Shown: positions 53,501 through 60,056, counted from the first letter of the stretch. The stretch: 64,000 bases of DNA from Agarilytica sp033852175 (GCA_033852175.1 JAWSUY010000003.1:1-64000); one strand, 5' to 3'. Notes: generated by a model from the letters alone, not told the origin. Numbers and translations are program-made.

Positions 53501-56500
53501 ATACCAATGCTTTAATTCATTGGGGGGAAAGATGTTTTGCATCTGATGAATTGAGTGCTGTTCTTGCATCAACATCGCTTAATTTTGATTTGTCTGTATT
53601 TGAAATATTTCTACCGTTAGCGGTGGGCGGTCGCGTTATCCTTGTTAATGATGCCTTGGATCTGTTGGATGAATCCTTCGACAAAACAATCTCCTTGATC
53701 AATACCGTACCCTCTGTGATTAGTACGCTGTTATCGCACAATGCAATTCCCGCTACCGTAAAAACAATTAATTTGGCTGGAGAATTACTAAAACAAGAGT
53801 TGGTTGAAAAGCTATACGCGCATAAGAAAGATTGTGTCGTTAATGACTTATATGGCCCGTCGGAAGATACGACATACTCGACGTATTGCCGTCGTTTGTT
53901 GGGCGGTTCCCCGAATATTGGTCGTCCTATCGATAATGGAAAAGCCTATATATTTAGTGCTAGTGGAACATTGCAGCCCGCAGGCGTTGAAGGTGAACTT
54001 TACTTAGGTGGCGATGGTTTAGGTCGGGGCTATCTGAATCGTCCAGAGTTAACGTCAGAAAAATTCATTACAAACCCTTTCAGTGACGCGCCCGATGCTC
54101 GCCTTTATAAAACAGGTGATTTAGTCCGTTGGTTGCCTGACGGCTCTTTAGAATATCTGGGCCGTATTGATGATCAGGTTAAAATTCGCGGTTTTCGTAT
54201 TGAATTGGGTGAAATTGAAAACACTTTATTAACGCATGATGCAATAAAATCTGCAGTGGTCGTTGCATACGAAAATTTAGGCGATAAACAATTGGTTGCC
54301 TATGTGGTAACGAGCGATGATCGGCCTGAAGACGAATTCTTTGTGAGTACGGAAATGGAAGGCTGGCGCCAGTATCTCAGCATTACTTTGCCTGAGTACA
54401 TGTTGCCGTCGATTTTTGTTGTCCTGGAAACGTTACCACTCACGCCAAATGGCAAAGTCGATCGACAAGCTTTACCCGCTCCCGATGTGAGTCAACAGCA
54501 AAGTGCATACGTGGCTCCAAGTACTGAAACCGAAATAGTGTTATGTGATATCTGGCAAGATATTTTGAACCTTGAGCGGGTGGGGGTAACGGACAACTTC
54601 TTCCGTTTGGGTGGGCACTCGTTGTCGGTACAGCGTATGGTGACTCAAATTGAATTGCAGTTAAATATTGCTGTACCTGTACGAGAAGTGTTTGAGCAAA
54701 GCAGTGTTTTGCGTTTATCCGAGTTTATTGATGGGCATAGGCAAGAGGGTTTCTCTGGGTTGGTGGCCATCCAGCCGCGTGAAGTCGCTGAAAGCGTACC
54801 GCTATCTTTGGTCCAGCAATCTTATTGGTTTTTATACCAATTGGAAGCGAGTGGCGCGCTTTATAATACGCCGTTAACATTTCGCCTTTCGGGGCCTTTA
54901 AACATTCCTACTTTAGAGCGTAGTCTGCACGCTTTGATCTGTCGGCATGAGAATTTAAGGACGCGTGTAATTGACGTGCAATCTGAGCCGCGCCAAAAAA
55001 TTGATGTATTGCCTTCTTGGTCGTTGCCTGTGGTTTATACAAGTGTCGACGACGTGGGGGCCTTGGTCGAAGAGCGCTCACGGCAGGCCTTTGTATTAAA
55101 CAAAGAAGCTGCGTTTAGAGTCACACTTTTTTGTGTGAATTCAGAAGAGCATATTCTGAACATTGTTTCTCACCATGCTGTCATGGACGGTTGGTCTATG
55201 GATATTCTTCTCAGAGAGTTATCACAGCTTTATGATGCCTTTTACTCAGGCAAAGAAAACCCATTATCGCCTCTGTCGATACAGTATGGAGACTATGCGG
55301 TTTGGCAAAAGAAAGTCATAAAAGGTCAGCGTTATGATAAACAATGCGTGTATTGGCAGGCAAAGTTAAGCGGACTGGCACCCCTGTTAAATCTACCGAC
55401 TGATTATGTTCGGCCTGCGGTACAAAGCTATCGTGGTGGACGATGTGAAATGGCTATCTCGCCACTATTGAGTAAGGCCTTATCGTCCTATGCTGAAGCG
55501 CAGGGGGTGACACTATTCCATGTGATGATAAGCGGAATGGCGGTTCTATTATCGCGTTACGCTCGGACTACGGATATCCCCTTGGGGACGGCCATAGCCA
55601 ATAGACCACAGCAGGTATTAGAGGGCTTGATTGGGAGTTTTGCCAATACCGTGGTACTGCGTTGCGATGTTCAAAATGATAGTGGCTTTACGTCTCTTGT
55701 GCATCAGGTGAAGGAGACAGCATTAGACGCCTTTGCTAACGCTGATGTGCCATTTGACGGTGTGGTTGAAGCGGTACAACCTGAACGTAGTTTAGGTGTG
55801 CCTCCTATCTTCCAGGTTATGTTCCGCTTGCATAATCAGGCGCGTGGAGAAGGGGTTGAATTTAACGGGCTTGCGTTAGAGCCTTTTTCAGGTGAAAAAC
55901 GGCAGACGGTAGAACTGGACCTAAATATATCCTTAGCTGAAACTCCTTCGGGGATTCAAGGTGAATTTGCTTATGCTACGGACTTGTTTACCGCGGAAAC
56001 CATCGAACATCTTATTCAGCATTATATCCAGCTGCTCACTGAGGCAATGAAATCCCCAGAGAAACCTATTTATAAACTCGGTTTACTTTCGGATACAGAG
56101 CATCAACAGTTGGATCGTTGGAACGATACTGCGGTGGCGTATCCACAAGAGGAATGTATTCATACATTATTTGAAGCGTCAGCGGCGCGTTTGCCAAGCA
56201 AGGTCGCCTATGTATGTGGCGATAGGGAATACAGTTATGAGGACTTAAATGCGAAAGCGAATCAGATTGCACACTGGCTTCGTGAGCAAGGCGTTGGTCC
56301 AGAAGTGCGTGTGGGTGTATGTGTTGGTCGTTCGGAGTGGATGGGTATTAGCTTGTTGGCGGTACTAAAATCCGGCGGTACCTATGTGCCGCTTGATCCG
56401 AATTACCCGGCTGAACGGTTAAATCATATGTTAGCGGCTGTTAATCCGACGTTGATTTTATCTGAACAATCGGTGGTGGATAATTTCCCCCAGACTTCCG

Positions 56501-58677
56501 CGCGTATTGTTTGTTTCGATCGCGACCGACAATTGTGGGAAGACGCAAAGCAATGCAACCCATTGCCAATTTTGAATGCTGAGCATTCGGCCTATATCTT
56601 GTTTACCTCGGGTACAACTGGCGTACCGAAAGGCATATTGGTTGCACACAAAAGTTTACGTAACATGCCGGTCGCTCAAGAAAAATGGCAGTTGCTTAAT
56701 CAAGAGGCACGGGTTTTACAATTCGCATCGTTTAGTTTTTCTATATCCATTTGGGGGAGCTTTATGGCGTGGGCGGCAGGTTCGACGCTGTATCAAGTAA
56801 CGGATGAAGAATCTTTGGCTGGAACAGATCTCTACAAATTGTTGAATAAGGAAAATATTACCACGTTAACTTGGCCGGTTTCATTGTTGTCGGTATTACC
56901 TGTGGAGAAAATGCCGGATTCGTTAACGACCATTGTGTCTTCAGCAGAACCCTGCAATGACGACGTAGTCGATCGCTGGGTCAAAAAAGGCTGTCGATTT
57001 CTCAATCTATACGGTAGTTCAGAAGTGTCTATTGGTTCAACTATGTATGAATACAAAAAAGCTGACTATAAGTTGACGATTGGAGCCGCATTCCCGAATA
57101 CCCAGATGTATTTACTCGATGAATATTTACAAGCTGTGCCGGTCGGTGCTGTTGCCGAGATATACACTGGTGGGGTAGGGCTTGCGATTGGCTATCTTAA
57201 TCAGCCGGAAGAAACCGCGCAAAAATTCATTTCAAATCCCTTCTCAACGGATGAAAGTTCTCGACTGTATAAGACCGGAGATTTAGGTCGCTATTTGCCG
57301 AATGGTGAAATTGAATTTATTGGGCGAGAAGATTTTCAGGTGAGCTTACGAGGTTACCGCATTGAGTTGACTGAAGTTGAAGCGACTATACGGCAGAGCG
57401 GCCTAGTTGAAGAGGTTGCGGTGACTGTACATACTGACAGCGATAATATCGAACATTTGGTCTGCTTCTTCGTGGCCAGTGAAAGTGACAAAACCCCTTC
57501 GAGTGATCAGCTTTCAGACACGGTAAAAAGAACACTGCCTAGCTATATGGTTCCCTCAGTATTTATTGTTCTAGATGCTATGCCGCTAACACCGAATCGA
57601 AAATTAGATCGATTAGCGTTGACGGTTCCTAAAAAATCGCTGTTGCAACGTGAAAGCTATGTCGCACCACTGACGGAAACTGAGAAAACACTATGTGGTA
57701 TTTGGCAGGAAATGCTCGGCCTTGAGCAGGTCGGGATTACGGATGATTTTTTCCAGGTTGGCGGACATTCCCTACTGGCCTTACGTTTGATTGGGCAAGT
57801 GAATCATGTTTATTCTCGCCATTTTCCTGTAACAGCGTTATTCAATTCGCCTAGTGTGGCAGAGTTTTCTAAAATTGTGGAAGCCTCTGGTTCGGTTGAA
57901 AACCCAGATACCTGTTTACGGTTAATGAAAGAGGGTAACCCTGATCAGCTACCGATCTTTATTGTTCCCGGCGTTGGAGGGAGTTTGTTAAACCTCTTTG
58001 AACTGAGTGATGAAATATCCGCAATGGGAAGTGTCTATGGGCTTCAGGCTATTGGCTTAGATGACGGTGCAGATCCCTTAGTGTCCGTTGAAGAAATTGC
58101 ACGAACCAATATTCGCGAGATTCAGTCAGTACAAACCGAAGGTCCGTACATGTTAATGGGGCACTCCTTTGGTGGTTGGATCGTTTTCGAAATGGCTCGT
58201 CAACTGAAATCTCTTGGGCAGGATGTTTCTATTGTTCTGTTAGATAGCCCTGCACCGACAGAAGAAGTTAATAATCACCGATTAGCCTACGCGCAAGGAA
58301 AAAATCTAGCTGAGATTGATTCTCTGGTGGACGGACTAATGGGGGGGGAATCTGTAGATAAAGCCGGACTCTCTCTGATTGAGCGTGAATTAAAGGAGCG
58401 AATTCAAACTATTGCACGTGTTCAGGCATCCATTATTTATTCTCCTGAGGCTATTTTGACTGATGTGGAAGTTCTTTACCTCAGAGCGTGGGATCAGGAA
58501 CAGCGTTATTCGGAAAGCGCTTTTCAGTGGTCTAGTTTGCTTTCACGAGAGATATCTTATCAGGATGTTAGTTATGACCATTTTGGAATGTTAGAGCGAG
58601 ACAGTGCAAAAGGAATATTAAAATTGATGCAATCTCATTTTACTGCCTTGAACATGCTGGAGAGTGATGCGCCTTAA
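41545..58677 (+). CDS. NRPS subunit 4 (modules 11-15: Ser, X, Ser, Ala, X; thioesterase)
   Basis: 5710 residues. TubC-like docking domain (1-60), then C11 LCL (HH 208) and A11 (Asp 736; Ser code). C12 dual (about 1185, HH 1320), A12 (Asp 1836) DSALIAEVWK, unassigned. C13 dual (about 2270, HH 2405), A13 (Asp 2922) Ser code. C14 dual-like with HHIVDDV (3498), A14 (Asp 4015) DLFNNALTYK, Ala. C15 (HHAVMDG at 4543) is LCL-like and diverged. A15 has Ser5066 at the Asp235 position, pocket about SIWTVSLIGK, and YGSSE instead of YGPTE. Carrier serines: 1095, 2180, 3273, 4359, 5409. The type I thioesterase has GHSFGG (Ser5541), Asp5567 and His5679 as the likely triad and should release the peptide, by cyclisation or hydrolysis. 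GTG 41545 overlaps the previous stop (GTGA), with GAGGAG at 41531-41536. Confidence 0.96.
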   Translation: MSNKIREIVGELLDHGVIVFVENGDLKTRSKKGSMTQYLGGLIKSNKDELVRYLTNKDEIDGEITIKSAPKNESGYALSFSQQRLWLLDQIEKGSTQYNIPAALKLSGLLDVDALNKALTTIVERHESLRTVFLDVGQGPRQVIQPASKFNLPMVNLSDHLDGNKTQQIDMVVAEEAKKGFDLSLDLMLRAQLLKLSDNEHVLLVTMHHIASDGWSVGIVIKELSQLYQAYVEGNENPLPALVIQYADYAHWQREWLQGDVLDKHLDYWRSQLSNLPVVHSLPLDKERPQQQTFAGALVSAQLRKSSLDTLNALCLLHGATLFMGLHAAFSVLLARYSGEADIVMGSPIANREQGEVAGLIGFFINTLVLRSDVSGTPSFIDLLQQSKQTALGAYSHQQVPFEQLVEVLQPERSLSHSPLFQIMLVLHNNEQTTLELPGLTLSPVAQTQVQAKFDLMLNAVELESGMAFEWEFNTDLFDRSTIERMAAHFVSLLEDMLSSPNKNVYAIEFLSEGERHQSLVQWNDTQADFPQERCIHEFFEEQVNKNPDAIALAFEERKLSYRELNKQANQLAHYLVTEKNILPDTLVGICLERSFDMVVAILGITKAGGAYVPLDPDYPEARLAYMLEDAGLDTVITNSDVLIRTPITSVQALCLNNMDVQRKISIESIDNLKPKTLDLASNNLAYVIYTSGSTGNPKGVMVGHQAIVNRIHWMHEQYGASAEDVFLQKTPFSFDVSVWEFFWPLMAGAQLVIAKPRGHTDPVYLRALIQEKGVTKLHFVPSMLRAMLSASSLSECRSLQQVFCSGEALAIHHARDFYAALPSSELHNLYGPTEAAVDVSYWACPVQDSPHSSVPIGRPINNVQLHVLDKQLHLLPQGVVGELHIGGVGLARGYLNRSELTAEKFIRNPFSQEVQDRLYKTGDLARWLPDGNLEYVGRIDDQVKIRGFRIELGEIENTLLTHESITETVVVARETGGDKRIVAYVVVDKIESGDASEGELLASEQMAGWRQHLSQRLPEYMLPSSFVVLDALPLTANGKVDRKALPGPDMSQQQNIYVAPSTDTEKVLCEIWQDILNIEQVGVTDNFFRLGGHSLLLIQLLASLQETGRHTDVHSLFRSATLGELAKQLDATEGNIASEFETPDNLIPESSEVITPEMLSLMTLEQTAIDKIVAEVPGGAANIQDVYPLAPLQEGILFHHQMSDGAGDTYVMPVLLATRNSQQRDEFLHALQCVVNRHDVLRSVVLWEGLPQAVQVVCRQVDLSITSLKLNSGAEAMPQLLDLMAPDQQFMDITQAPLLRVKLAEDPETEQYFVLLQLHHIISDHVGLEIIQAEVQAILQGKENTLTSPAPYREFVAHTLHQSQTLNVEKFFKEKLASITEPTAPFNLLDVHGSGGEIVEANQLLPRPLSQQIRVLSRRLAVSPAALFHTVFGLVVGACSGRDDVVFGTVLSGRLQGTAGAGRMLGMFINTLPCRLALKGIGSESMVLQAQAELMELLPYEQASLVLAQQCSGLPSGTPLFSALLNFRHSSPADNDLAENSGMKILYLHERSNYPFTVSVDDLDEDFALTAQVHAAIDPVRVVEYLQTAMAGLVEVLDSAPKKPVLDIDIVSATERHQLLVEWNNTETKYPKELCIHEMFEEQVNKNPDAIALVFEDEKLTYSELNDKANRLARYLVTDNRVQPDTLVGICLERSLEMVIAILGILKAGGAYVPLDAEYPEARLSFMLEDAAVDTVITNREVVARTPITSAQALCWDDADVQDKISEQSSDNLVPQHLGLNSNHLAYVIYTSGSTGNPKGVLVSHQSLQSSTFARTLYYKNKVTSFLLLSSISFDSSVAGIFWTLTSGGKLCIPTEVNPHELERIISDNKVSHLLTLPSLYRELLKSWGRQSLASLTSVIVAGEKCSRDIVDIHMYTNRSCQLFNEYGPTEATVWSSVQLLTKDDVISIGRPIPNIRLYVLDALNNVTPIGVSGELHIAGEGLARGYLNHPELTADKFVANPFSDEANSRLYRTGDLVRWLPDGNLEYIGRIDDQVKIRGFRIELGEIEQSLLAHKVIGDVVVVAREDVQSDTRLVAYVVAEFDIDESDFIDLCRQHLIKKLPEYMVPSAFVVLSSLPLMSNGKVDRKSLPKPNMSLLQNSYEAPSTQTEKVLCEIWQDILGLEQVGVTDNFFKLGGHSLLLIQLLARLQETGRKTDVLSLFSARCLGELAALLDSSETKVSSDYRAPENLIPEYSNTITPNMLSLMSLEQAAIDTIVKAIPGGVANIQDMYPLAPLQEGILFHHQMSEGKGDAYVTSVLLSTESHQQREDFLQALKTVIERHDILRSAVLWKGLPQSVQVVCRQVELPIERLELNSAEEVLPQLVAEVESVLQSMDITQAPLLRVRLAEDPQSGKHFMLLQLHHIISDHVGLEIIQSEVLAILDGKESQLSSPEPYREFVAHTLHQAKTLDAKTFFQDKLASLTEPTAPFNLLDVHGDGGEMIEASQLLPHELSQNIRQLSRRLAVTPAALFHTVFGMVVGACSGRDDVVFGTVLSGRLQGTSGAGQMLGMFINTLPYRLSLQGMGAEASVLLAHTELLDLLPYEQASLALAQQCSGLSGGTPLFSAMLNYRHSGPVYNDVTFDSGITTHAGQERTNYPFSVSVDDLGEEFSLTAQMNAAIDPVRIVGYLQSALEGLVYSLTNSPKKSVLDIGFLSEIERHQLLVEWNDSKSDFPEDCCIHELVEEQVNSNPDAIALVFDEQQLSYRELNNHANQLAHYLITEKNVRPDTLIGICLERSLEIVIAILAITKAGGAYVPLDPDYPEARLAYMLNDASLETVITNSEVLARTPITSVQALCLNETDVQDSLSSQSIDNVAKCSLGLTSRHLAYVIYTSGSTGNPKGVMVGHQAIVNRIHWMHEQYGASSQDVFLQKTPFSFDVSVWEFFWPLMAGARLVIAKPQGHTDPVYLNELIQEKGVTKLHFVPSMLSAMLSGSSLNECRSLKQVFCSGEALAINHVPDFYAALPGRKLHNLYGPTEAAVDVSYWECPEQENSHSSVPIGRPINNIQLRVLDKYLKLVPQGVVGELHIGGIGLARGYLNRAELTAEKFIQNPFSDDSEDRLYKTGDLVRWLSNGNLEYIGRIDDQVKIRGFRIELGEIENALLKHDSVSETVVVARDDTGDKRIVAYVVTNAGAQEDELRAENWRQHLSQTLPDYMLPSSFVVLDILPLTANGKVNRKALPAPDMSQQQNCYVAPVTDTEKVLCEIWQDILGLEQVGVTDNFFRLGGHSLLLIQLLARLQETGRHSDVRSLFSAANLGELAAELDARKENIASIFKAPENLIPESSEAITPEMLSLITLKQDEIDRIAAVVPGGAANVQDMYPLAPLQEGILFHHQMSDGAGDPYVMPVLLTAKTREQRDDFLLALQKVVNRHDVLRTAVLWQGLPQAVQVVCRQVDLSITTIALNPDIEVMPQIEAQMAPAHQFMDITQAPLLRVELAEDSQSGQYFILLKLHHIVDDVSSITMIQTEIQLMLAGKTESLVEPGRYRELVAHALHQAETLNAEVFFRDKLGSISEPTAPFNLLDVHGNGGEIVEVSQRLPTALSQHIRTLSRRLAVSPAALFHSVFGLVVGVCSGRDDVVFGTVLSGRLQGTQGAGQMMGMSINTLPYRLTLRGLGAEELVLKAQAELLALLPYEQSSLSLAQQCSGLPNGTPLFSTMLNYRHTGPVNNDISFDTGIEFQGGHERTNYPFTVSVDDLDNDFEVTAQVSAAIDPVRVVGYLQTAMEGLVEALDFAPQKPVLDIGIISAMERHQLLEGWNDTETNYSKEGCIHELFETQVKNNPDAIALEFKDQKLSYNALNVHANQLAHYLVTEKNVQPDTLVGICLERSLDIVIAILGVLKAGGAYVPLDPNYPEARLTYMLQDAAVDTVITSRDALARTPITAVQALCWDDVDVQKKVSEQSYENIPTHQIGLRSNHLAYAIYTSGSTGNPKGVMIEHRNTNALIHWGERCFASDELSAVLASTSLNFDLSVFEIFLPLAVGGRVILVNDALDLLDESFDKTISLINTVPSVISTLLSHNAIPATVKTINLAGELLKQELVEKLYAHKKDCVVNDLYGPSEDTTYSTYCRRLLGGSPNIGRPIDNGKAYIFSASGTLQPAGVEGELYLGGDGLGRGYLNRPELTSEKFITNPFSDAPDARLYKTGDLVRWLPDGSLEYLGRIDDQVKIRGFRIELGEIENTLLTHDAIKSAVVVAYENLGDKQLVAYVVTSDDRPEDEFFVSTEMEGWRQYLSITLPEYMLPSIFVVLETLPLTPNGKVDRQALPAPDVSQQQSAYVAPSTETEIVLCDIWQDILNLERVGVTDNFFRLGGHSLSVQRMVTQIELQLNIAVPVREVFEQSSVLRLSEFIDGHRQEGFSGLVAIQPREVAESVPLSLVQQSYWFLYQLEASGALYNTPLTFRLSGPLNIPTLERSLHALICRHENLRTRVIDVQSEPRQKIDVLPSWSLPVVYTSVDDVGALVEERSRQAFVLNKEAAFRVTLFCVNSEEHILNIVSHHAVMDGWSMDILLRELSQLYDAFYSGKENPLSPLSIQYGDYAVWQKKVIKGQRYDKQCVYWQAKLSGLAPLLNLPTDYVRPAVQSYRGGRCEMAISPLLSKALSSYAEAQGVTLFHVMISGMAVLLSRYARTTDIPLGTAIANRPQQVLEGLIGSFANTVVLRCDVQNDSGFTSLVHQVKETALDAFANADVPFDGVVEAVQPERSLGVPPIFQVMFRLHNQARGEGVEFNGLALEPFSGEKRQTVELDLNISLAETPSGIQGEFAYATDLFTAETIEHLIQHYIQLLTEAMKSPEKPIYKLGLLSDTEHQQLDRWNDTAVAYPQEECIHTLFEASAARLPSKVAYVCGDREYSYEDLNAKANQIAHWLREQGVGPEVRVGVCVGRSEWMGISLLAVLKSGGTYVPLDPNYPAERLNHMLAAVNPTLILSEQSVVDNFPQTSARIVCFDRDRQLWEDAKQCNPLPILNAEHSAYILFTSGTTGVPKGILVAHKSLRNMPVAQEKWQLLNQEARVLQFASFSFSISIWGSFMAWAAGSTLYQVTDEESLAGTDLYKLLNKENITTLTWPVSLLSVLPVEKMPDSLTTIVSSAEPCNDDVVDRWVKKGCRFLNLYGSSEVSIGSTMYEYKKADYKLTIGAAFPNTQMYLLDEYLQAVPVGAVAEIYTGGVGLAIGYLNQPEETAQKFISNPFSTDESSRLYKTGDLGRYLPNGEIEFIGREDFQVSLRGYRIELTEVEATIRQSGLVEEVAVTVHTDSDNIEHLVCFFVASESDKTPSSDQLSDTVKRTLPSYMVPSVFIVLDAMPLTPNRKLDRLALTVPKKSLLQRESYVAPLTETEKTLCGIWQEMLGLEQVGITDDFFQVGGHSLLALRLIGQVNHVYSRHFPVTALFNSPSVAEFSKIVEASGSVENPDTCLRLMKEGNPDQLPIFIVPGVGGSLLNLFELSDEISAMGSVYGLQAIGLDDGADPLVSVEEIARTNIREIQSVQTEGPYMLMGHSFGGWIVFEMARQLKSLGQDVSIVLLDSPAPTEEVNNHRLAYAQGKNLAEIDSLVDGLMGGESVDKAGLSLIERELKERIQTIARVQASIIYSPEAILTDVEVLYLRAWDQEQRYSESAFQWSSLLSREISYQDVSYDHFGMLERDSAKGILKLMQSHFTALNMLESDAP
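51369..54267 (+). repeat. Large direct repeat, copy 2 (T13 end-C14-A14)
   Basis: Partner of 38101-40999. It carries the same variant C motif (HHIVDDV) and the same alanine pocket. Differences are scattered single bases, for example AYAIYTSG here against AYVIYTSG in copy 1. This indicates recent duplication or gene conversion between subunits 3 and 4. Confidence 0.88.
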
Positions 58678-58742
58678 AACATAAAATCAGTGTGAATTCA
58701 AACTTTAGTATTAATGAAATGGCTTAATTTAGAGGCGTAGAA

Positions 58743-60056
58743 ATGACCGATATGGCAGAGGGAGGACGGAATATTCCATTACGAAAGGAAATTCCGTTGC
58801 GAAAAGATCGTAATTTTAGATGGTTAGTTTTTGGCGGCGCACTATCGTCTATTGGCGATCAATTAACCATGGTTGCTCTTCCGTGGTTAGTATTAAGTCT
58901 CACGAGAGAAACGTGGGTCTTGGGGACTGTACTGTTATTGATTGGCTTACCTAAGGCAGCTTTTATTCTGCTTGGGGGGGCGATAGTCGACCGGTTTTCT
59001 CCTAAGGCTGTGATGCTGTATTCGAAATGTGTTAATGGCTTGATCTTGTTGTTGATGGCATATTTGATTTTTAATCAACAGCTTTCGATACCGATACTAT
59101 GTGGTATTTCCTTTTTACTCGGAATTAGTGGTGCCTTTTCAGTGCCTGCTCGAAGTGCGATTCTCCCAGCGATTGTTGGCCGAGATCGATTAGAGAAAGC
59201 CAATAGCTTTTTTATGGTGTTAAGTCAGGTGACACTCATAGCCGGACCGCTTATAGCGGGCGTAATACTTGGAACTGTTTCAGAAACCAAAATCGGCAAC
59301 GATAATGCTGGCAGCCATGCCTTGGCGTTATTGTTCGGATTGGATGGACTTACATATGTTATTTCAACGATCACGCTAGCTCTCGTTAAGTATCCTTCAA
59401 ATATACGCAGTCAGGAATCGGGCGTATTAGCGAGTATTGGCCAGGGCTTGCAGGCTTTTTGGCGCAACACTGTCCTGCGAGCATTGATTTTTTATGTCGC
59501 CATTGCGAGCTGTGTGGTGGGTGGCTTGCTGCAGTTAGGTTTACCTGTTTTGGTAAGGGATTCACTTTTAGGTGGTGGCGATAGTTTCGGATACCTTTTG
59601 GCCGTTAGCGCTTTTGGGGCGACAGTTGGTGTAATTATCTCCGCTACTAATTTAAAATTAGGAGGTTTGTCGCTTGGAGTTACGTTTCTTTTGGTGGATA
59701 TGGTAGTTGGTTTTTTGATTATGGGTTTGGGATCCGTTCATAGCCTAAGCTCTGCATTCGCTATTATTTTTGCTATGGGTTTATTGGGTGGCTACATCCA
59801 TGTTGGGATGATATCGTGGGTTCAAAGGCAGGTGCCTCCGGATCTCTTGGGTCGAATGATGTCCATTATTATATTTGTAACGATGGGGCTAGTGCCTATT
59901 TCCGCTGCAATATTTGGCGTACTACTTAAATATGTTCTTGTGGGGAATTTATTTATCATTGTTGGGCTGATGTTGTCAGTAATTGCGGCTGTTGGATTGA
60001 CCTCAAAAGAGTTACGGTCGATTCGGCGAAATGTTGCGCAACGTCCTGCTGCGTGA
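58743..60056 (+). CDS. MFS exporter of the NRPS operon
   Basis: A 437-residue major facilitator superfamily protein with about 12 hydrophobic segments. Near the N-terminus it has SSIGDQ in the first helix and GAIVDRFSPK in the loop after helix 2, the usual MFS signature position. The overall look is of the EntS-like/MFS_3 drug and siderophore exporter group. It starts 65 nt after the last synthetase, on the same strand, with AGAGG at 58731-58735 before ATG 58743, so it is most likely part of the operon and exports the peptide or protects the producer. The first 20 residues are basic and contain an unusual tandem PLRKEI/PLRKDR repeat. Many lipopeptide loci use MacB-type ABC exporters; none is seen here. 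Confidence 0.88.
   Translation: MTDMAEGGRNIPLRKEIPLRKDRNFRWLVFGGALSSIGDQLTMVALPWLVLSLTRETWVLGTVLLLIGLPKAAFILLGGAIVDRFSPKAVMLYSKCVNGLILLLMAYLIFNQQLSIPILCGISFLLGISGAFSVPARSAILPAIVGRDRLEKANSFFMVLSQVTLIAGPLIAGVILGTVSETKIGNDNAGSHALALLFGLDGLTYVISTITLALVKYPSNIRSQESGVLASIGQGLQAFWRNTVLRALIFYVAIASCVVGGLLQLGLPVLVRDSLLGGGDSFGYLLAVSAFGATVGVIISATNLKLGGLSLGVTFLLVDMVVGFLIMGLGSVHSLSSAFAIIFAMGLLGGYIHVGMISWVQRQVPPDLLGRMMSIIIFVTMGLVPISAAIFGVLLKYVLVGNLFIIVGLMLSVIAAVGLTSKELRSIRRNVAQRPAA

Noticed and set aside
8497..58677. Many antisense and out-of-frame ORFs of 60-170 codons inside the NRPS genes
   Set aside because: They recur at the same places in each repeated module and are shadows of conserved NRPS motifs.
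8497..60056. Siderophore cluster
   Set aside because: Basic and Ser residues and an EntS-like exporter are suggestive, but there is no ornithine hydroxylase, TonB receptor, esterase or aryl-acid starter in the window.
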